A stretch of DNA of 61,327 bases. It comes from Ornithinicoccus halotolerans. GTDB taxonomy: Bacteria; Actinomycetota; Actinomycetes; Actinomycetales; Dermatophilaceae. The notes below the pieces were generated by a model, which was not told the origin of the DNA, searched no databases, and worked only from the letters and a program-made list of their open reading frames with translations. This document shows, one piece after another, positions 1 through 13,461 of the stretch. The translations under genes and the position numbers were made by a program. Numbering within the stretch: the first letter of the stretch is position 1; every line of letters begins with the position of its first letter. Location: contig NZ_WIQI01000010.1 in assembly GCF_009602535.1 (NCBI RefSeq), forward strand, positions 1-61,327, written 5' to 3'.

Positions 1-691
1 TCGCCCCGGGTCGGTACACCGTCACCTGGGCGTGAGCGCCACCGGACGCGGCGGCCCGGGCGACGGCACGCACCACCGCCGGCGAGCCGGCCGCGTAGGC
101 GACCGGGGCACGCGCCGCGGCCAGCAGCCGCCCGGTCTCCTCGGTGAGCTGACCCGGGTCGGCCGATTCCCGCAGCACCAGCTCCTCGGTCTGCCTGCCG
201 AGCGCCGCGACGTCGGGGGGCTCGCCGTCCTCCACCAGCAGCAGCCGGACCGGGCACCCACGCTCGGTGAGCAGCCGTGCCAGCCAGCCCAGCGGACCCG
301 CGGCGCGGGCGTCCCCGACCAGGACGGCCGGGACGGTGCTGCGCGGCAGCGCGAACCCCCGGCCCTGCGGGCCACGCACGGGCAGCACGGCACCGGGCAG
401 CACGGGGCCCCAGCTGGCGTCGTGCTCACCAGCCTGGGTCTCGGTGAGCAGCACCTCCCAGCTGGTCCCGACACGCCGCTCGTAGCGGCTGCCGGCCAGC
501 CACCACTGCCCGGGCAGCACCGTCCCCGCTCCTGGCCGTGGCGGGAGCACGAGGAACTGCCCGGGCCGGGCACCCGGCTCACCGGGCACGCTGAGCGTCA
601 GGTGCCGCTGCTTCCCGCTGGGCCGCACGGTGACCACCTCGGCGCTGAGCGGCGCGCCGACGGTGGCTGCGTCCGGCTGCGGCTGGCTCAC
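1..691 (-). CDS. pyrK: Dihydroorotate dehydrogenase electron transfer subunit (PyrK-like), partial
   Basis: Reading the minus strand from a GTG at 691 gives about 230 residues that run off the window. The N-terminal part (residues ~15-100) looks like a ferredoxin-reductase FAD-binding barrel, with the phrase RPGQFLVLPPRPG and later LPVRGPQGRGF. A nucleotide-binding half follows (VPAVLVGDARAAGPLGWLARL, then LLLVEDGEPPD). The C-terminal [2Fe-2S] cysteine cluster expected in PyrK would lie outside the window. The family passes electrons between dihydroorotate dehydrogenase and NAD(H). The gene begins 42 nt after the carB stop, in the same frame with no other start between them, and looks like the next gene of the pyrimidine operon. 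The start is inferred; the ribosome site is weak. Confidence 0.75.
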   Translation of the reverse strand, partial: MSQPQPDAATVGAPLSAEVVTVRPSGKQRHLTLSVPGEPGARPGQFLVLPPRPGAGTVLPGQWWLAGSRYERRVGTSWEVLLTETQAGEHDASWGPVLPGAVLPVRGPQGRGFALPRSTVPAVLVGDARAAGPLGWLARLLTERGCPVRLLLVEDGEPPDVAALGRQTEELVLRESADPGQLTEETGRLLAAARAPVAYAAGSPAVVRAVARAAASGGAHAQVTVYRPGA

Positions 692-733
692 CGTGCGCCG
701 GTCCCGCCGCTGCCCGGTGCCAACGGCCGGTCC

Positions 734-4058
<3,325 letters not shown>

Positions 4059-4072
<14 letters not shown>

Positions 4073-5276
4073 CGCCACGCTCCTTGTCGTCCACGCTCGC
4101 CGGGCTGGGCCGGCTCTCCATCAGCTCGACGAAACGGTCGAACAGGTAGGCCGCGTCGTGCGGGCCCGCGGCGGCCTCGGGGTGGTACTGCACCGAGAAG
4201 GCCGGGGCGTCGAGGCACTCCACGCCCTCCACGACCTCGTCGTTGAGGGCCACGTGCGAGACCCGCACCCGCCCGAACGGCGAGTCCACGGGGGTGTCGG
4301 TGGCAGTCGGCCAGGCGATGGCGAAGCCGTGGTTGTGGCTGGTCACCTCCACCTTGCCGGTGCGGCGGTCGAGCACCGGCTGGTTGATCCCGCGATGCCC
4401 GAACGGCAGCTTGTAGGTGTCCAGCCCGAGCGCACGCCCGAGCAGCTGGTTGCCGAAGCAGATGCCGAAGAAGGGCAGCTCGGCCGCCAGCACCTTCCGC
4501 AGCAGGCCGACCTCGTGCTCGGCCGTCGCGGGGTCGCCCGGCCCGTTCGAGAAGAACACCCCGTCCGGGTTGAGCGCGCGCACCTCGTCGACGCTGCTGG
4601 TGGCCGGCAGCACGTGCACCCGGATCCCGCGTTGGGCCAGCAGCGCCGGGGTGCTGCCCTTGATGCCCAGGTCCAGCGCGACCACGGTGTAGCGGTGCTC
4701 ACCGGCCGGCTCCACGACGTAGGGCTCGGCGGTGGTGACCTCGGCGGCCAGCGCGGCGCCCACCATGAGCGGCGCCGCGGACACCTCCTCGAGCAGCTCG
4801 GCGACCGGCCGCCGGGCGTCGGCGCCGGAGAAGATGCCGGCCCGCATCGCGCCGCGGTCGCGGATGTGCCGGGTCAGCGCACGGGTGTCCACCCCGCTGA
4901 TCCCGACCACGCCGTGCTCGCGCAGCGCGGTGCCGAGGTCCCCCTGCGAGCGCCAGTTGGACGGGCGGATCGCCGGGTCGCGCACCACGTAGCCGGCGAC
5001 CCAGATCCGCGCCGACTCCATGTCCTCGGCGTTGACCCCGGTGTTGCCGATGTGCGGGGCGGTCATCACCACGACCTGCCGGTGGTAGGAGGGGTCGGTC
5101 AGCGTCTCCTGGTAGCCGGTCATCCCGGTGGAGAAGACCGCCTCCCCGACGGTGCGGCCGACCGCACCGTAGGCCTGACCGGCGAAGCTGCGCCCGTCCT
5201 CCAGGACGAGCACGGCCGGCACGTCCGCGTCGGCGAGGTGCTCCTGCTGTTCCTGGTGCTCACGCTGGGTGCTCAT
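4059..5276 (-). CDS. carA: Carbamoyl-phosphate synthase small (glutaminase) subunit
   Basis: Hydrolyses glutamine and channels ammonia to CarB. The protein is 405 residues, with the small-subunit N-terminal domain (about 20-155, [16 protein letters not shown]) and a class I glutamine amidotransferase domain (about 198-390). The nucleophile is Cys273 in [12 protein letters not shown], and the rest of the triad is His365 and Glu367 in SVQYHPEA. The ATG overlaps the pyrC stop by 4 nt (ATGA), so the two are translationally coupled. Mycobacteria carry an extra small gene between pyrC and carA; here there is none. Confidence 0.98.
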
Positions 5277-6589
5277 GCCACTCCTCCCCAGACCAGACCC
5301 TCGCGGGCGGTCACCTGCCCCCGCAGCATGGTCAGGTGGACCGCGCCGGTCAGCTCCCGGCCATGCCAGGGGTTGTTACGGGACAACGACTGTGAGAGCG
5401 CGGCGTCAACGCTCACCCGCCGGCCGGGGTCGACGAGCGTGATCGTCGCCGGGCTGCCCGGCTCCAACGGCTGACCCTGACCGGCCAGGCCGGCGATCCG
5501 GGCCGGTGCGTGCGACATCACCTGCGCCACCTCGCGCCAGCCGACGCGTCCCTCGGTGACCATGGTGGTGGCCACCACCGACAGCGCGGTCTCCAGGCCC
5601 AGCATCCCGAACGCCGCGTCGGCGAAGGCGTGCTCCTTGTCCTGCCGCGGGTGCGGGGCGTGGTCGGTGGCGACCGCGTCGATGGTGCCGTCGGCCAGCG
5701 CCGCCCGCAGCGCCTCGACGTCCTCGGCGGGCCGCAGCGGCGGGTTGACCTTGTAGACCGGGTCGTAGCCGGCCAGCAGGTCGGTCGTCAGCATCAGGTG
5801 GTGGGGGGTCACCTCGGCGGTCACCGCGATGCCCTGCGCCTTCGCCCACCGCAGCACCTCGACGCTGCCGGCGGTGGACACGTGGGCGATGTGGACCCGG
5901 GAGCCGGTGTGCCGGGCCAGCATCACGTCCCGGGCCACGACGGTCTCCTCGGCCACGCCCGGCCAGCCGGGCAGCCCCAGCCGACCGGAGTGCTCGCCCT
6001 CGTGGCAGCAGGCGCTGCCGTCGGCCAGCGCCGGGTCCTGGGCGTGCTGGGAGATGACCCCGTCGAAGGCACGCACGTACTCCAGCGCCCGCCGCATCAC
6101 CCGGGCGTCGTGCACGCACCGGCCGTCGTCGGAGAACACCCGCACCCGCGCCCGCGAGGCGGCCATCAGCCCCAGCTCGGCGAGCTCCGCACCGGCCAGC
6201 CCCTTGGTGACCGCCCCGACCGGGTGCACGTCCACGTAGCCGGCGCGCCGGCCCAGGTCGAGGACCCGCTCGGCGGCCTCGGCGGTGTCGGTGACCGGGG
6301 TGGTGTTGGCCATCGCCAGCACGGCGGTGTAGCCGCCTGCCGCGGCCGCCCGCGACCCCGTCTCCACGGTCTCGGCGTCCTCCCGTCCCGGTTCTCGCAG
6401 GTGGGTGTGCAGGTCCACCAGGCCCGGCAGCGCCACCAACCCGTCGGCGTCGGTCCGGGCAGTCCCGCCGGGCGCCTCCGCGGCCGCGTCCGGCCCGGCC
6501 GCGACGATCCGGCCGTCGGCGACCAGCAGGTCCCCGCGGCCGGCGCCGGCCAGGTCGGCCCCGGTGATGAGCAGGGGTGGGGTGGTCAC
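5273..6589 (-). CDS. pyrC: Dihydroorotase, class I
   Basis: Cyclises carbamoyl-aspartate to dihydroorotate. The 438-residue amidohydrolase has the metal ligands in order: His61 and His63 in [12 protein letters not shown], a His in ISQHAQDP, a His in [10 protein letters not shown] and the Asp in [11 protein letters not shown]. The length and the EPG after the first motif mark the class I enzyme of Gram-positives. Overlaps pyrB and carA by 4 nt on either side. Confidence 0.97.
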   Translation of the reverse strand: MTTPPLLITGADLAGAGRGDLLVADGRIVAAGPDAAAEAPGGTARTDADGLVALPGLVDLHTHLREPGREDAETVETGSRAAAAGGYTAVLAMANTTPVTDTAEAAERVLDLGRRAGYVDVHPVGAVTKGLAGAELAELGLMAASRARVRVFSDDGRCVHDARVMRRALEYVRAFDGVISQHAQDPALADGSACCHEGEHSGRLGLPGWPGVAEETVVARDVMLARHTGSRVHIAHVSTAGSVEVLRWAKAQGIAVTAEVTPHHLMLTTDLLAGYDPVYKVNPPLRPAEDVEALRAALADGTIDAVATDHAPHPRQDKEHAFADAAFGMLGLETALSVVATTMVTEGRVGWREVAQVMSHAPARIAGLAGQGQPLEPGSPATITLVDPGRRVSVDAALSQSLSRNNPWHGRELTGAVHLTMLRGQVTAREGLVWGGVA

Positions 6590-7521
6590 GAGGTGCTCCC
6601 TTCGCCGGCGAGCAGGTGGTAGAGGATCGACATCCGGACCGCCACGCCGGCCGAGACCTGGTCCAGCACCAGCGACTGGGCGGCGTCGGCGGCGTCGGCG
6701 GAGATCTCCAGCCCGCGGTTCATCGGGCCGGGGTGGCAGATGACGGCGTGCTCGGGCATCCGCGCCAGCCGGGCGGGGGTGAGCCCGTAGCGGACCGCGT
6801 ACTCGCGCGGCGTCGGGAAGAAGCCTCCGCTCATCCGCTCCCGCTGCACCCGCAGCATCATGACCGCGTCCACGGTGGGCAGCACGTCGTCCAGCTCGTA
6901 GCTGGTGCCGAAGCCGTCGGTGTCAGCCCAGGGGCCGATGCCGCTGGGCATCAGCGTCGGCGGAGCCACCAGGGTGACGCTGGCGCCGAGCGTGCGCAGG
7001 CACAGCAGGTTGCTGCGCAGCACCCGGGAGTGGGTCAGGTCGCCGACGATCGCGACGTGGCGGCCCGCTAGGTCCCCGCCCAGCCGCCTCCGCATCGTGT
7101 AGGCGTCCAGCAGCGCCTGGGACGGGTGCTCGTGGGTGCCGTCGCCGGCGTTGACGATCGAGCAGCCGGTCCAGGAGGCGATCTGGGCGGGGGCCCCGGA
7201 GGCCATGTGGCGCACCACCATCAGGTCCACGCCCATGGCGTCGATGGTCATGACGGTGTCCCGCAGGCTCTCGCCCTTGGAGACCGAGCTGCCCTTCCCC
7301 GACAGGTTGATGGTGTCGGCCGAGAGCCACTTGCCGGCCAGCTCGAAGGAGCTGCGGGTGCGGGTGGAGTCCTCGAAGAAGAAGTTGATGATGGTGCGGC
7401 CGCGCAGCGTGGGCAGCTTCTTGACCTCGCGGTGCTGCACCTCGTGCATCGACTCGGCGGTGTCGAGCAGCTCCAGGATCTCCTCGCGGGACAGGTCGCC
7501 GATCGAGAGCAGGTGCCTCAC
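6586..7521 (-). CDS. pyrB: Aspartate carbamoyltransferase catalytic chain
   Basis: Condenses carbamoyl phosphate with aspartate. The 311-residue length is typical. The carbamoyl-phosphate loop is [13 protein letters not shown] (Ser52-Thr-Arg-Thr-Arg56). [13 protein letters not shown] and VRVQRERM lie in the later domain. No regulatory chain (pyrI) is present, as expected outside Enterobacteria. GTG start in a 4-nt overlap with the pyrR stop. Confidence 0.98.
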   Translation of the reverse strand: MRHLLSIGDLSREEILELLDTAESMHEVQHREVKKLPTLRGRTIINFFFEDSTRTRSSFELAGKWLSADTINLSGKGSSVSKGESLRDTVMTIDAMGVDLMVVRHMASGAPAQIASWTGCSIVNAGDGTHEHPSQALLDAYTMRRRLGGDLAGRHVAIVGDLTHSRVLRSNLLCLRTLGASVTLVAPPTLMPSGIGPWADTDGFGTSYELDDVLPTVDAVMMLRVQRERMSGGFFPTPREYAVRYGLTPARLARMPEHAVICHPGPMNRGLEISADAADAAQSLVLDQVSAGVAVRMSILYHLLAGEGSTS

Positions 7522-8126
7522 TGGCGCTCCCCCTCGCGGCGGGCCGGGTCAGCGGCGATGCGGACCTCGTCGGCGCCGTCCTGCTCCACCAGCCGCACCC
7601 AGACGCGCTCCCCGCGGGAGGTCGGCAGGTTCTTGCCGACGTGGTCGGCCCGGATCGGCAGTTCGCGGTGGCCGCGGTCGACCAGGACCGCCAGCCGCAC
7701 CGCGCGGGGCCGGCCCAGGTCGGCCAGGGAGTCCAGCGCTGCCCGGACCGTCCGGCCCGAGAACAGCACGTCGTCGACCAGCACCACGACCTTGCCCTCG
7801 ACCCGGTCACCGGGGACGTCCGTGGGCTCCAGGTGGCGCACCGGCTGCCGGCGCAGGTCGTCGCGGTACATGGTCACGTCCAGGCTGCCCACCGGCACCT
7901 CGACGCCCTCGACGTCGTGCAGGGCGGCGCCGAGCCGGCGCGCCAGGTGCACCCCGCGGGTGGGGATGCCCAGCAGCAGCAGGTCCTGCGGTCCCTTGTT
8001 GGTCTCCAGGATCTCGTGGGCGATGCGTCGCAGCGCCCTGCCGATCTCCTCCCCGGCCAGGACCACCCGGCCGGACTCTGCGGTGGGGGTGGTCCCCTCG
8101 GGGACCCGCTCGCGGGCAGGGCTCAT
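7518..8126 (-). CDS. pyrR: PyrR bifunctional pyrimidine operon regulator / uracil phosphoribosyltransferase
   Basis: RNA-binding regulator that senses UMP/UTP; also carries a PRTase fold. The PRPP loop [18 protein letters not shown] (about residues 114-131) and [17 protein letters not shown] (about 50-66) are diagnostic. An in-frame start at 8153 is possible, but the ATG at 8126 is preferred: it has GGAGAG (8135-8140) 8 nt upstream, and homologues begin about here. This gives 202 residues. First gene of the pyr operon, and it overlaps pyrB by 4 nt. Its own ribosome site is embedded in the PyrR-loop leader listed next, so it probably autoregulates. Confidence 0.96.
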   Translation of the reverse strand: MSPARERVPEGTTPTAESGRVVLAGEEIGRALRRIAHEILETNKGPQDLLLLGIPTRGVHLARRLGAALHDVEGVEVPVGSLDVTMYRDDLRRQPVRHLEPTDVPGDRVEGKVVVLVDDVLFSGRTVRAALDSLADLGRPRAVRLAVLVDRGHRELPIRADHVGKNLPTSRGERVWVRLVEQDGADEVRIAADPARREGERQ

Positions 8127-8128
8127 GC

Positions 8129-8165
8129 GGCCCACTCTCCTTCCCCGCCTCACCGGACGGTGGTT
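8129..8165 (-). promoter_or_regulatory. PyrR-binding loop in the pyrR leader, abutting the ribosome binding site
   Basis: The leader RNA reads GUCCGGUGAGGCGGGG at 8143-8158 (minus strand). It matches the core of the PyrR anti-antiterminator consensus UCCNGNGAGGY described for Bacillus and found before pyrR in mycobacteria. The pyrR ribosome site GGAGAG follows directly, and no terminator hairpin is visible between loop and start codon. The arrangement predicts translational repression, PyrR-UMP occluding the ribosome site, rather than attenuation. The match is seen; the mechanism is inferred. Confidence 0.75.
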
Positions 8166-8184
8166 AAAGGACGTGTCGCGGGCC

Positions 8185-8190
8185 AGCGTA
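8185..8190 (-). promoter_or_regulatory. Possible -10 of the pyr operon
   Basis: TACGCT on the minus strand fits the TANNNT -10 used elsewhere in the window. It would start a leader of about 50 nt containing the whole PyrR loop. No convincing -35 is visible. Confidence 0.35.
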
Positions 8191-8298
8191 GCGGCAGCCG
8201 CGACGTGCGCCGCATCCCGGGTCGGCGGCCCGCGCAGCGGAGCCGACCACCGGGTGCCCCCTGCGCCTCGGTGGTGGGGAGCAGCGGCGGGCGCGGCC

Positions 8299-8712
8299 TC
8301 AGCCGACCGTGTCCTTGACCTCGGCGATCCGGCCCAGCAGACCCTGCAGGAACGCCGGCGACTCGTCGGTGGACAGCGTCCGCGCCAGCTCGCGGGCCTC
8401 GGAGATGGCCACCGCGTCGGGGACCTCCGGGTTCCAGACGATCTCCCAGGTGGCCAGCCGCAGCAGGCCCCGGTCCACCGAGGCCATCCGCTCCAGCGGC
8501 CAGCCCTGGCTGTAGGTGGCGATCGTCTCGTTGATGGTGGCCCAGTGCTGCACCACGCCGCGGACCAGCTGGGCGGTGTACTCGGGGAGCGGGTGCTGGG
8601 TGGTGGGCGCGGCCAGCCGCTGCTCCAGCAGGTCGGTGACGTTCAGGCCGCGCTGCTCGGCCTCGTAGAGCAGCTCGAGGGCCCGCTTGCGGGCCTTGCT
8701 CCGGGCTGCCAC
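8299..8712 (-). CDS. nusB: Transcription antitermination factor NusB
   Basis: All-helical 137-residue protein that, with NusE (S10), binds boxA RNA for rRNA antitermination. Recognisable from [20 protein letters not shown] at the N-terminus and [13 protein letters not shown] in the middle, followed by [19 protein letters not shown] start 4 nt after the efp stop, so the two are co-transcribed, as in other Actinobacteria. Confidence 0.95.
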   Translation of the reverse strand: MAARSKARKRALELLYEAEQRGLNVTDLLEQRLAAPTTQHPLPEYTAQLVRGVVQHWATINETIATYSQGWPLERMASVDRGLLRLATWEIVWNPEVPDAVAISEARELARTLSTDESPAFLQGLLGRIAEVKDTVG

Positions 8713-8716
8713 CCGG

Positions 8717-9277
8717 TCAGCTCACCCGGCCCAGGTAGGACCCGTCCCGGGTGTCCACCTTGACCTTGGTGCCGGACTCCAGGAAGAGCGGGACCTGGAT
8801 CTCGGCACCGGTCTCCAGGGTGGCCGGCTTCGTGCCGCCGGTGGAGCGGTCTCCCTGCACGCCCGGGTCGGTGTGGGTGATCTCCAGCACCACCGACGGC
8901 GGCAGCTCGACGTAGAGCACCCGCCCCTCGTGGGTGGCGACCATGGCCTCGCCGTTCTCGAGCAGGTAGTCCTTGGCCGGCCCGATGACGTCCTCGGGCA
9001 CCGGGATCTGGTCGTAGGTGCGGGTGTCCATGAACACGTAGTCGGTCCCGTCGTGGTACAGGTACGTCATGTCGGCCCGGTCCACCGTGGCGGTCTCGAC
9101 CTTGGTGCCGGCGTTGAACGTCTTGTCCACGATCTTGCCCGAGAGCACGTTCTTCAGCTTGGTGCGCACGAACGCCGGCCCCTTGCCGGGCTTGACATGC
9201 TGGAACTCCAGCACCTGCCACAGCGCGTTGTCGAGGGAGAGCACCATGCCGTTCTTGAGGTCGTTCGTGGTCGCCAC
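8717..9277 (-). CDS. efp: Translation elongation factor P
   Basis: Relieves ribosome stalling at polyproline runs. 186 residues in three beta-barrel domains. The tip loop of domain I is [11 protein letters not shown] with Lys32, the position modified in some bacteria; no modification gene is adjacent. The longer open frame upstream to 9538 is not coding. The GTG at 9277 gives the family N-terminus ([10 protein letters not shown]) and has GAAGGTGA about 8 nt before it. Mycobacteria keep pepQ between aroQ and efp; here only 82 nt separate them. Confidence 0.96.
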   Translation of the reverse strand: MATTNDLKNGMVLSLDNALWQVLEFQHVKPGKGPAFVRTKLKNVLSGKIVDKTFNAGTKVETATVDRADMTYLYHDGTDYVFMDTRTYDQIPVPEDVIGPAKDYLLENGEAMVATHEGRVLYVELPPSVVLEITHTDPGVQGDRSTGGTKPATLETGAEIQVPLFLESGTKVKVDTRDGSYLGRVS

Positions 9278-9348
9278 TGTTCGTCGGTCACCTTCGTCTC
9301 GGGGCCCGCGGGCACGCTCGCGCCGCGAGGGGGGTCGGGATCCGCGCC

Positions 9349-9354
9349 AGTCTA
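9349..9354 (-). promoter_or_regulatory. -10 element of the efp-nusB promoter
   Basis: TAGACT on the minus strand, just after the aroQ stop region and about 70 nt before the efp start. The same hexamer precedes metG, rplY and mfd. It suggests efp-nusB is a separate unit from the aro operon. Confidence 0.5.
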
Positions 9355-9359
9355 TCGGC

Positions 9360-9797
9360 TCAGCGCGCCAGGGCGCGAAGAGCCAGCAGGTAGGAGCCTG
9401 GTCCGAAGCCCGCGACGGTGCCGGTGGCCGAGCGGGCCACCACCGAGTGCTGCCGGAAGGACTCCCGCGCCGCGGGGTTGGACAGGTGCACCTCGACCAG
9501 CCGCGACCCGCAGCCGACCAGGTGGGCGCACGCGTCACCGAGCGCGTAGGAGTAGTGCGTGAAGGCGGCCGGGTTGAGCACCACGTCCCAGCCGGCGCGG
9601 GCGGCCTCGTGCAGCCAGCCCACCAGCTCGGCCTCGTCGTCGGTCTGCCGGCAGTCCACCGTCAGCCCGACCGCGTCCGCCTCGGCGGTCACCTGGTCGT
9701 GCAGCTGGGCCAGCGTGGTCGAGCCGTACACCTCCGGCTCCCGGGTGCCCAGGGCGGCCAGGTTGGGGCCGCTCAGCACCAGCACGTGGCTGCTCAC
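9360..9797 (-). CDS. aroQ: 3-Dehydroquinate dehydratase, type II
   Basis: Third step of the shikimate pathway. The 145 residues fit the small dodecameric type II enzyme: [17 protein letters not shown] near the N-terminus with the catalytic Arg and Tyr, NPAAFTHYS in the middle, and [18 protein letters not shown] with the catalytic His. GTG start in a 4-nt overlap with the aroB stop. Confidence 0.97.
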   Translation of the reverse strand: MSSHVLVLSGPNLAALGTREPEVYGSTTLAQLHDQVTAEADAVGLTVDCRQTDDEAELVGWLHEAARAGWDVVLNPAAFTHYSYALGDACAHLVGCGSRLVEVHLSNPAARESFRQHSVVARSATGTVAGFGPGSYLLALRALAR

Positions 9798-10924
9798 GGA
9801 CCCACCCTAGGGGCGCCCGGGGCCGCGGGGGCGCCGGTGACGGCGGCGTGGGCACCCAGCAGCAGCTCCTCGTCCGGCCCCTCCAGCCGGCCCGGTCGGG
9901 CCAGCCCGTCCAGCACGACGAACCGCAGCGTGGCCCCCCGGGACTTCTTGTCCCGCGCCATCGCCGCGCGCAGCTGTTCCCAGCGCCCCGGCCGGTACCC
10001 GGTCGGCAGGCCGACCGCGGTCAGCAGCTCCCGGTGCCGGGCGAGCAGCGCTGCGTCCATCCGCCCGGCCCGGTGCGCCAGCTCGGCGGCGTAGACCATC
10101 CCGACCGCGACCGCGTCCCCGTGCCGCCAGGTGTAGCCCTCGACGTGCTCGATGGCGTGGCCGAAGGTGTGGCCGTAGTTGAGCACCTCCCGCAGCCCGG
10201 CCTCGCGCAGGTCGGCGCCCACGACGTCGGCCTTGACCTGGACCGCGCGGGCGATGAGCTCGACCGCCACCGGCGCGTCCGGCCGGCCGGCCGCCTCGGG
10301 GTCGGCCTCGACCAGCTCCAGGATCCGCGGGTCGGCGACCAGCCCGCACTTGATGACCTCGGCCAGGCCGGCCACGTAGTCGGCCCGGGGCATGCTGGCC
10401 AGCCAGCCGGGGTCGCACAGCACCGCTTGCGGCGGGTGGAAGGCGCCCACGAGGTTCTTGCCCTCGGCGGTGTTGATGCCGGTCTTGCCGCCGACCGCGG
10501 CGTCGACGATGCCCAGCAGCGAGGTGGGCAGCTGCACCACGGCGACGCCACGCAGCCAGCTGGCCGCGACGAAGCCGGCCAGGTCGGTCGTGGCGCCGCC
10601 ACCGACGCCCACCACCAGGTCGTCCCTGGTGAACCCGGCCCGGCCCAGCCGGCCCCACAGGTCCACCAGCACCGAGGCCTCCTTGGCCGCCTCCCCGTCG
10701 GGGACCCGCACCGGGTGCAGCTCCGCGCCGGCCTGCGCCACCAGGGCGCCGACGTCCTGGACCACCCGCTCCCGGCCCGGCTGGTGCACCACCAGCACCC
10801 GCTGTCCGGGCCGCACGTGGCCGGCCAGCTCGCGCAGCGCGCCGGGCCCCACGTGCACCCGGTAGCCGCCCTGGTCGCCCGGGGTGCCACCGGGCCCGAC
10901 GGTGACGGTGCGCCGCTCGGTCAC
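9794..10924 (-). CDS. aroB: 3-Dehydroquinate synthase
   Basis: Converts DAHP to 3-dehydroquinate. 376 residues. The NAD-binding signature GVGGGATTDLAGFVAASWL and substrate/metal motifs NYGHTFGHAIEH and HGDAVAVGMVYA are present. Overlaps aroK and aroQ by 4 nt each. Confidence 0.98.
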   Translation of the reverse strand: MTERRTVTVGPGGTPGDQGGYRVHVGPGALRELAGHVRPGQRVLVVHQPGRERVVQDVGALVAQAGAELHPVRVPDGEAAKEASVLVDLWGRLGRAGFTRDDLVVGVGGGATTDLAGFVAASWLRGVAVVQLPTSLLGIVDAAVGGKTGINTAEGKNLVGAFHPPQAVLCDPGWLASMPRADYVAGLAEVIKCGLVADPRILELVEADPEAAGRPDAPVAVELIARAVQVKADVVGADLREAGLREVLNYGHTFGHAIEHVEGYTWRHGDAVAVGMVYAAELAHRAGRMDAALLARHRELLTAVGLPTGYRPGRWEQLRAAMARDKKSRGATLRFVVLDGLARPGRLEGPDEELLLGAHAAVTGAPAAPGAPRVGP

Positions 10925-11436
10925 CGCGGCTCCGCTTCCAGCTGGGTCGCGACCTCGTCGGCCACCTGCTCGGGGGTGCGGCCGGCGGTGTCGACGATCA
11001 CTGCGGCCAGCCCTTCGTAGGTGGGGCGGCGGGTCTGCATCATCCGGCTCCAGGTGGCGCGCGGGTTCACCGCCAGCAACGGCCGGGAGCTGTCGAAGCC
11101 GACCCGGCCGGCGGCGTCGGCGATGCCCACGTCGAGGAAGACGACGGCGTGCCCGGCCAGCGCTCGCTGGGTGCCGGGGTCCATGACGGCGCCGCCGCCG
11201 AGGGCCACGACGCCGGTCGTGGCAGCCAGGGCCCGGATGACCTCGGCGCGCTCCAGCGCCCGGAAGGTTGCCTCACCGTCCTCGACGAAGATGTCGGTGA
11301 TGGTCCGGCCCTGCTCCTGCTCGATGGCCTGGTCGGTGTCGTAGAACGACACCCCCCAGCGGCGGGCGAGGAGGGCGCCGATGGTGGACTTCCCGGCGCC
11401 GGGCGGCCCGATCAGCACCGCGCGGGGACGGGTCAT
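10921..11436 (-). CDS. aroK: Shikimate kinase
   Basis: Phosphorylates shikimate. The ATG at 11436 gives a 171-residue protein and overlaps the aroC stop as ATGA, so it is preferred over the longer frame from 11466. P-loop GPPGAGKST (about residues 10-18). The substrate-binding segment is FYDTDQAIE and the later Gly-rich loop is [12 protein letters not shown]. Confidence 0.97.
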   Translation of the reverse strand: MTRPRAVLIGPPGAGKSTIGALLARRWGVSFYDTDQAIEQEQGRTITDIFVEDGEATFRALERAEVIRALAATTGVVALGGGAVMDPGTQRALAGHAVVFLDVGIADAAGRVGFDSSRPLLAVNPRATWSRMMQTRRPTYEGLAAVIVDTAGRTPEQVADEVATQLEAEPR

Positions 11437-12707
11437 GGTGCGTGCTCGCTCTCGGGCGTGGCCCACCGTCCGCGCAGGGCGCCCGGCACGGCCTCCAGGT
11501 AGCCGGCCACGTTGCGCCGGACCTCGGGGACGCTGTCGCCGCCGAACTTCTCCAGCACCGCCTCGGCCAGCACGAGCGCCACCATCGCCTCGGCGACCAC
11601 ACCGGCGGCGGGCACGGCGCAGACGTCGGAGCGCTGGTGGATGGCGGTGGCAGGCTCACCGGTCGCGACGTCGACGGTGTCGAGGGCGCGGGGGACGGTG
11701 GAGATGGGCTTCATCGCGGCCCGCACCCGCAACGGCTCGCCGGTGCTCATCCCGCCCTCGGTGCCGCCGGAGCGCAGCGTGCGCCGGCGGACCCGGCCAC
11801 GGTCGTCGCGCTCGATCTCGTCGTGGGCCTGGCTGCCGCGGCGGGCCGCGGTGCGGAAGCCCTCCCCGATCTCGACCCCCTTGATGGCCTGGATCCCCAT
11901 GAGCGCGGCCGCGAGCCGGGAGTCCAGCCGCCGGTCCCAGTGCACGTGCGAGCCCAGGCCGGGCGGGATGTCCCAGGCCACGACCTCGACCACGCCCCCG
12001 AGGGTGTCGCCGTCGGCGCGGGCGGCGTCGATCTCGGCGACCATCGCCTCGGACAGCGCGGGGTCCAGCGTCCGGACCGGGTCGGCGTCCAGCCGCGCGA
12101 CGTCGCTCGCGCGCGGCAGCGCCTCCTCGGTGGGGCCGTCGGCGTCCGGGGCGGCGAGCCCGGCCCGGCCGATCTGGACGGTGTGGCTGACCAGCGTGGC
12201 GCCGCAGGCCTGCTCGAGGAAGCCGGCGGCGACCGCGCCGAGGGCCACCCGTGCGGCGGTCTCCCGCGCGGAGGCCCGCTCCAGGACGGGCCGGGCGTCC
12301 TCGAAGCCGTACTTGGTCATGCCGGCCAGGTCGGCGTGCCCGGGACGGGGCCGGGTCAGCGGCTTGTTGCGCGCCAGCTCCTTGGGCGCGCCGACGTCGT
12401 CGGCGCGGCTGAGCTCCTCGGGGTCGACCGGCTCGGGAGCCATGACCGACTCCCACTTGGCCCACTCGGTGTTCGCGATCTGCAGCGCGAGCGGGGAGCC
12501 GAGGCTGACCCCGTGGCGCAGGCCGCCGAGGAAGCTGAGCCGGTCGGCCTCGAACTTCATCCGGGCGCCGCGCCCGTAGCCCAGCCGGCGGCGGGCCAGC
12601 GCGCCCTCGACGGCGGCCCGCTCGACCCGGACCCCGGCAGGCAGTCCCTCCAGGACCGCGGTGAGGGCGGGGCCGTGCGACTCCCCGGCAGTCAACCAGC
12701 GCAGCAT
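11433..12707 (-). CDS. aroC: Chorismate synthase
   Basis: Last shikimate-pathway step, FMN-dependent. N-terminal signature [14 protein letters not shown], then [16 protein letters not shown], and a C-terminal [15 protein letters not shown]. The ATG at 12707 begins at the conserved N-terminus and has AGGA 8 nt upstream. A GTG at 12713 would add two residues. 424 residues, normal length. Confidence 0.97.
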   Translation of the reverse strand: MLRWLTAGESHGPALTAVLEGLPAGVRVERAAVEGALARRRLGYGRGARMKFEADRLSFLGGLRHGVSLGSPLALQIANTEWAKWESVMAPEPVDPEELSRADDVGAPKELARNKPLTRPRPGHADLAGMTKYGFEDARPVLERASARETAARVALGAVAAGFLEQACGATLVSHTVQIGRAGLAAPDADGPTEEALPRASDVARLDADPVRTLDPALSEAMVAEIDAARADGDTLGGVVEVVAWDIPPGLGSHVHWDRRLDSRLAAALMGIQAIKGVEIGEGFRTAARRGSQAHDEIERDDRGRVRRRTLRSGGTEGGMSTGEPLRVRAAMKPISTVPRALDTVDVATGEPATAIHQRSDVCAVPAAGVVAEAMVALVLAEAVLEKFGGDSVPEVRRNVAGYLEAVPGALRGRWATPESEHAP

Positions 12708-12728
12708 GCGCACGATCCTGTCATGGCC

Positions 12729-13460
12729 TCACCCGAGCAGGGTCAGCGACTCCGGTGCCACCAGCAGCCCGACGTGGGCGCCGACCATCATCGGTGGGCC
12801 GTAGGCGAACTCCCCACCACGGGTGACCCGTCGCAGCAGCAGCAGGGCCAGCCCGAACAGGCCGCCGGCGAGGAACCCGGCGTAGACCCCGGTCAGCACC
12901 GTGCCCCAGCCGAACCAGCCCAGTCCCGCCCCGAGGAGCGCCCCGAGCTTGACGTCGCCCAGCCCCAGTGCGAGCGAGCCGCGCGCCAGCGACAGCAGCG
13001 CCAGCAGCAGGTAGAAGCCCCCGCACGCCAGTCCCGCCAGCAGCGCCCGCAGCCACGGCCAGGGCTCGCCGGCGACGACCGCGGCCACCGCCAGTCCGCC
13101 GGTGAGCACCCCCATGGTCGGCCACATCACCCGGTCGGGCAGCCGGTGCACGTCCATGTCCATCGCCGCGAGGCAGGTGCAGGCCAGGCCCACCACCAGC
13201 AGGGTGAGCATCACCAGGACGTCCCCGGCGGCCGCCCGGGGACCGTCCCCGGTGAGCGGCCCGGCGGTGAGGGCGTGACGGGCCAGCAGCCACCAGTTGA
13301 TGCCCAGGACCGGCACCACCCACCAGCGGCTGCCCGGCAGCGGCAGCTCCTCCTCGTCCGGCTTGCGGTAGGTGACCCACCGCAGCCACCGGGCGACCGG
13401 GACCCCGCAGGCCACGCCGAGCACCGCCAGCGCCGCCGGCGCCAGCTCCCGCCAGTCCAT
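12729..13460 (-). CDS. Prepilin peptidase, A24 family (type IV leader peptidase-like)
   Basis: A 243-residue polytopic membrane protein with about six hydrophobic segments. The two aspartates of A24 peptidases are visible in AAMDMDVHRLPDRV and GLGDVKLGALLGAGLG. It lacks the N-terminal cysteine-rich methyltransferase part of the large enzymes. Family members cleave type IV pilin or Flp/Tad leader peptides. The same gene sits between aroE and aroC in mycobacteria. No pilin genes are in the window, so the substrate is unknown. Confidence 0.88.
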   Translation of the reverse strand: MDWRELAPAALAVLGVACGVPVARWLRWVTYRKPDEEELPLPGSRWWVVPVLGINWWLLARHALTAGPLTGDGPRAAAGDVLVMLTLLVVGLACTCLAAMDMDVHRLPDRVMWPTMGVLTGGLAVAAVVAGEPWPWLRALLAGLACGGFYLLLALLSLARGSLALGLGDVKLGALLGAGLGWFGWGTVLTGVYAGFLAGGLFGLALLLLRRVTRGGEFAYGPPMMVGAHVGLLVAPESLTLLG

Positions 13461-13461
13461 C

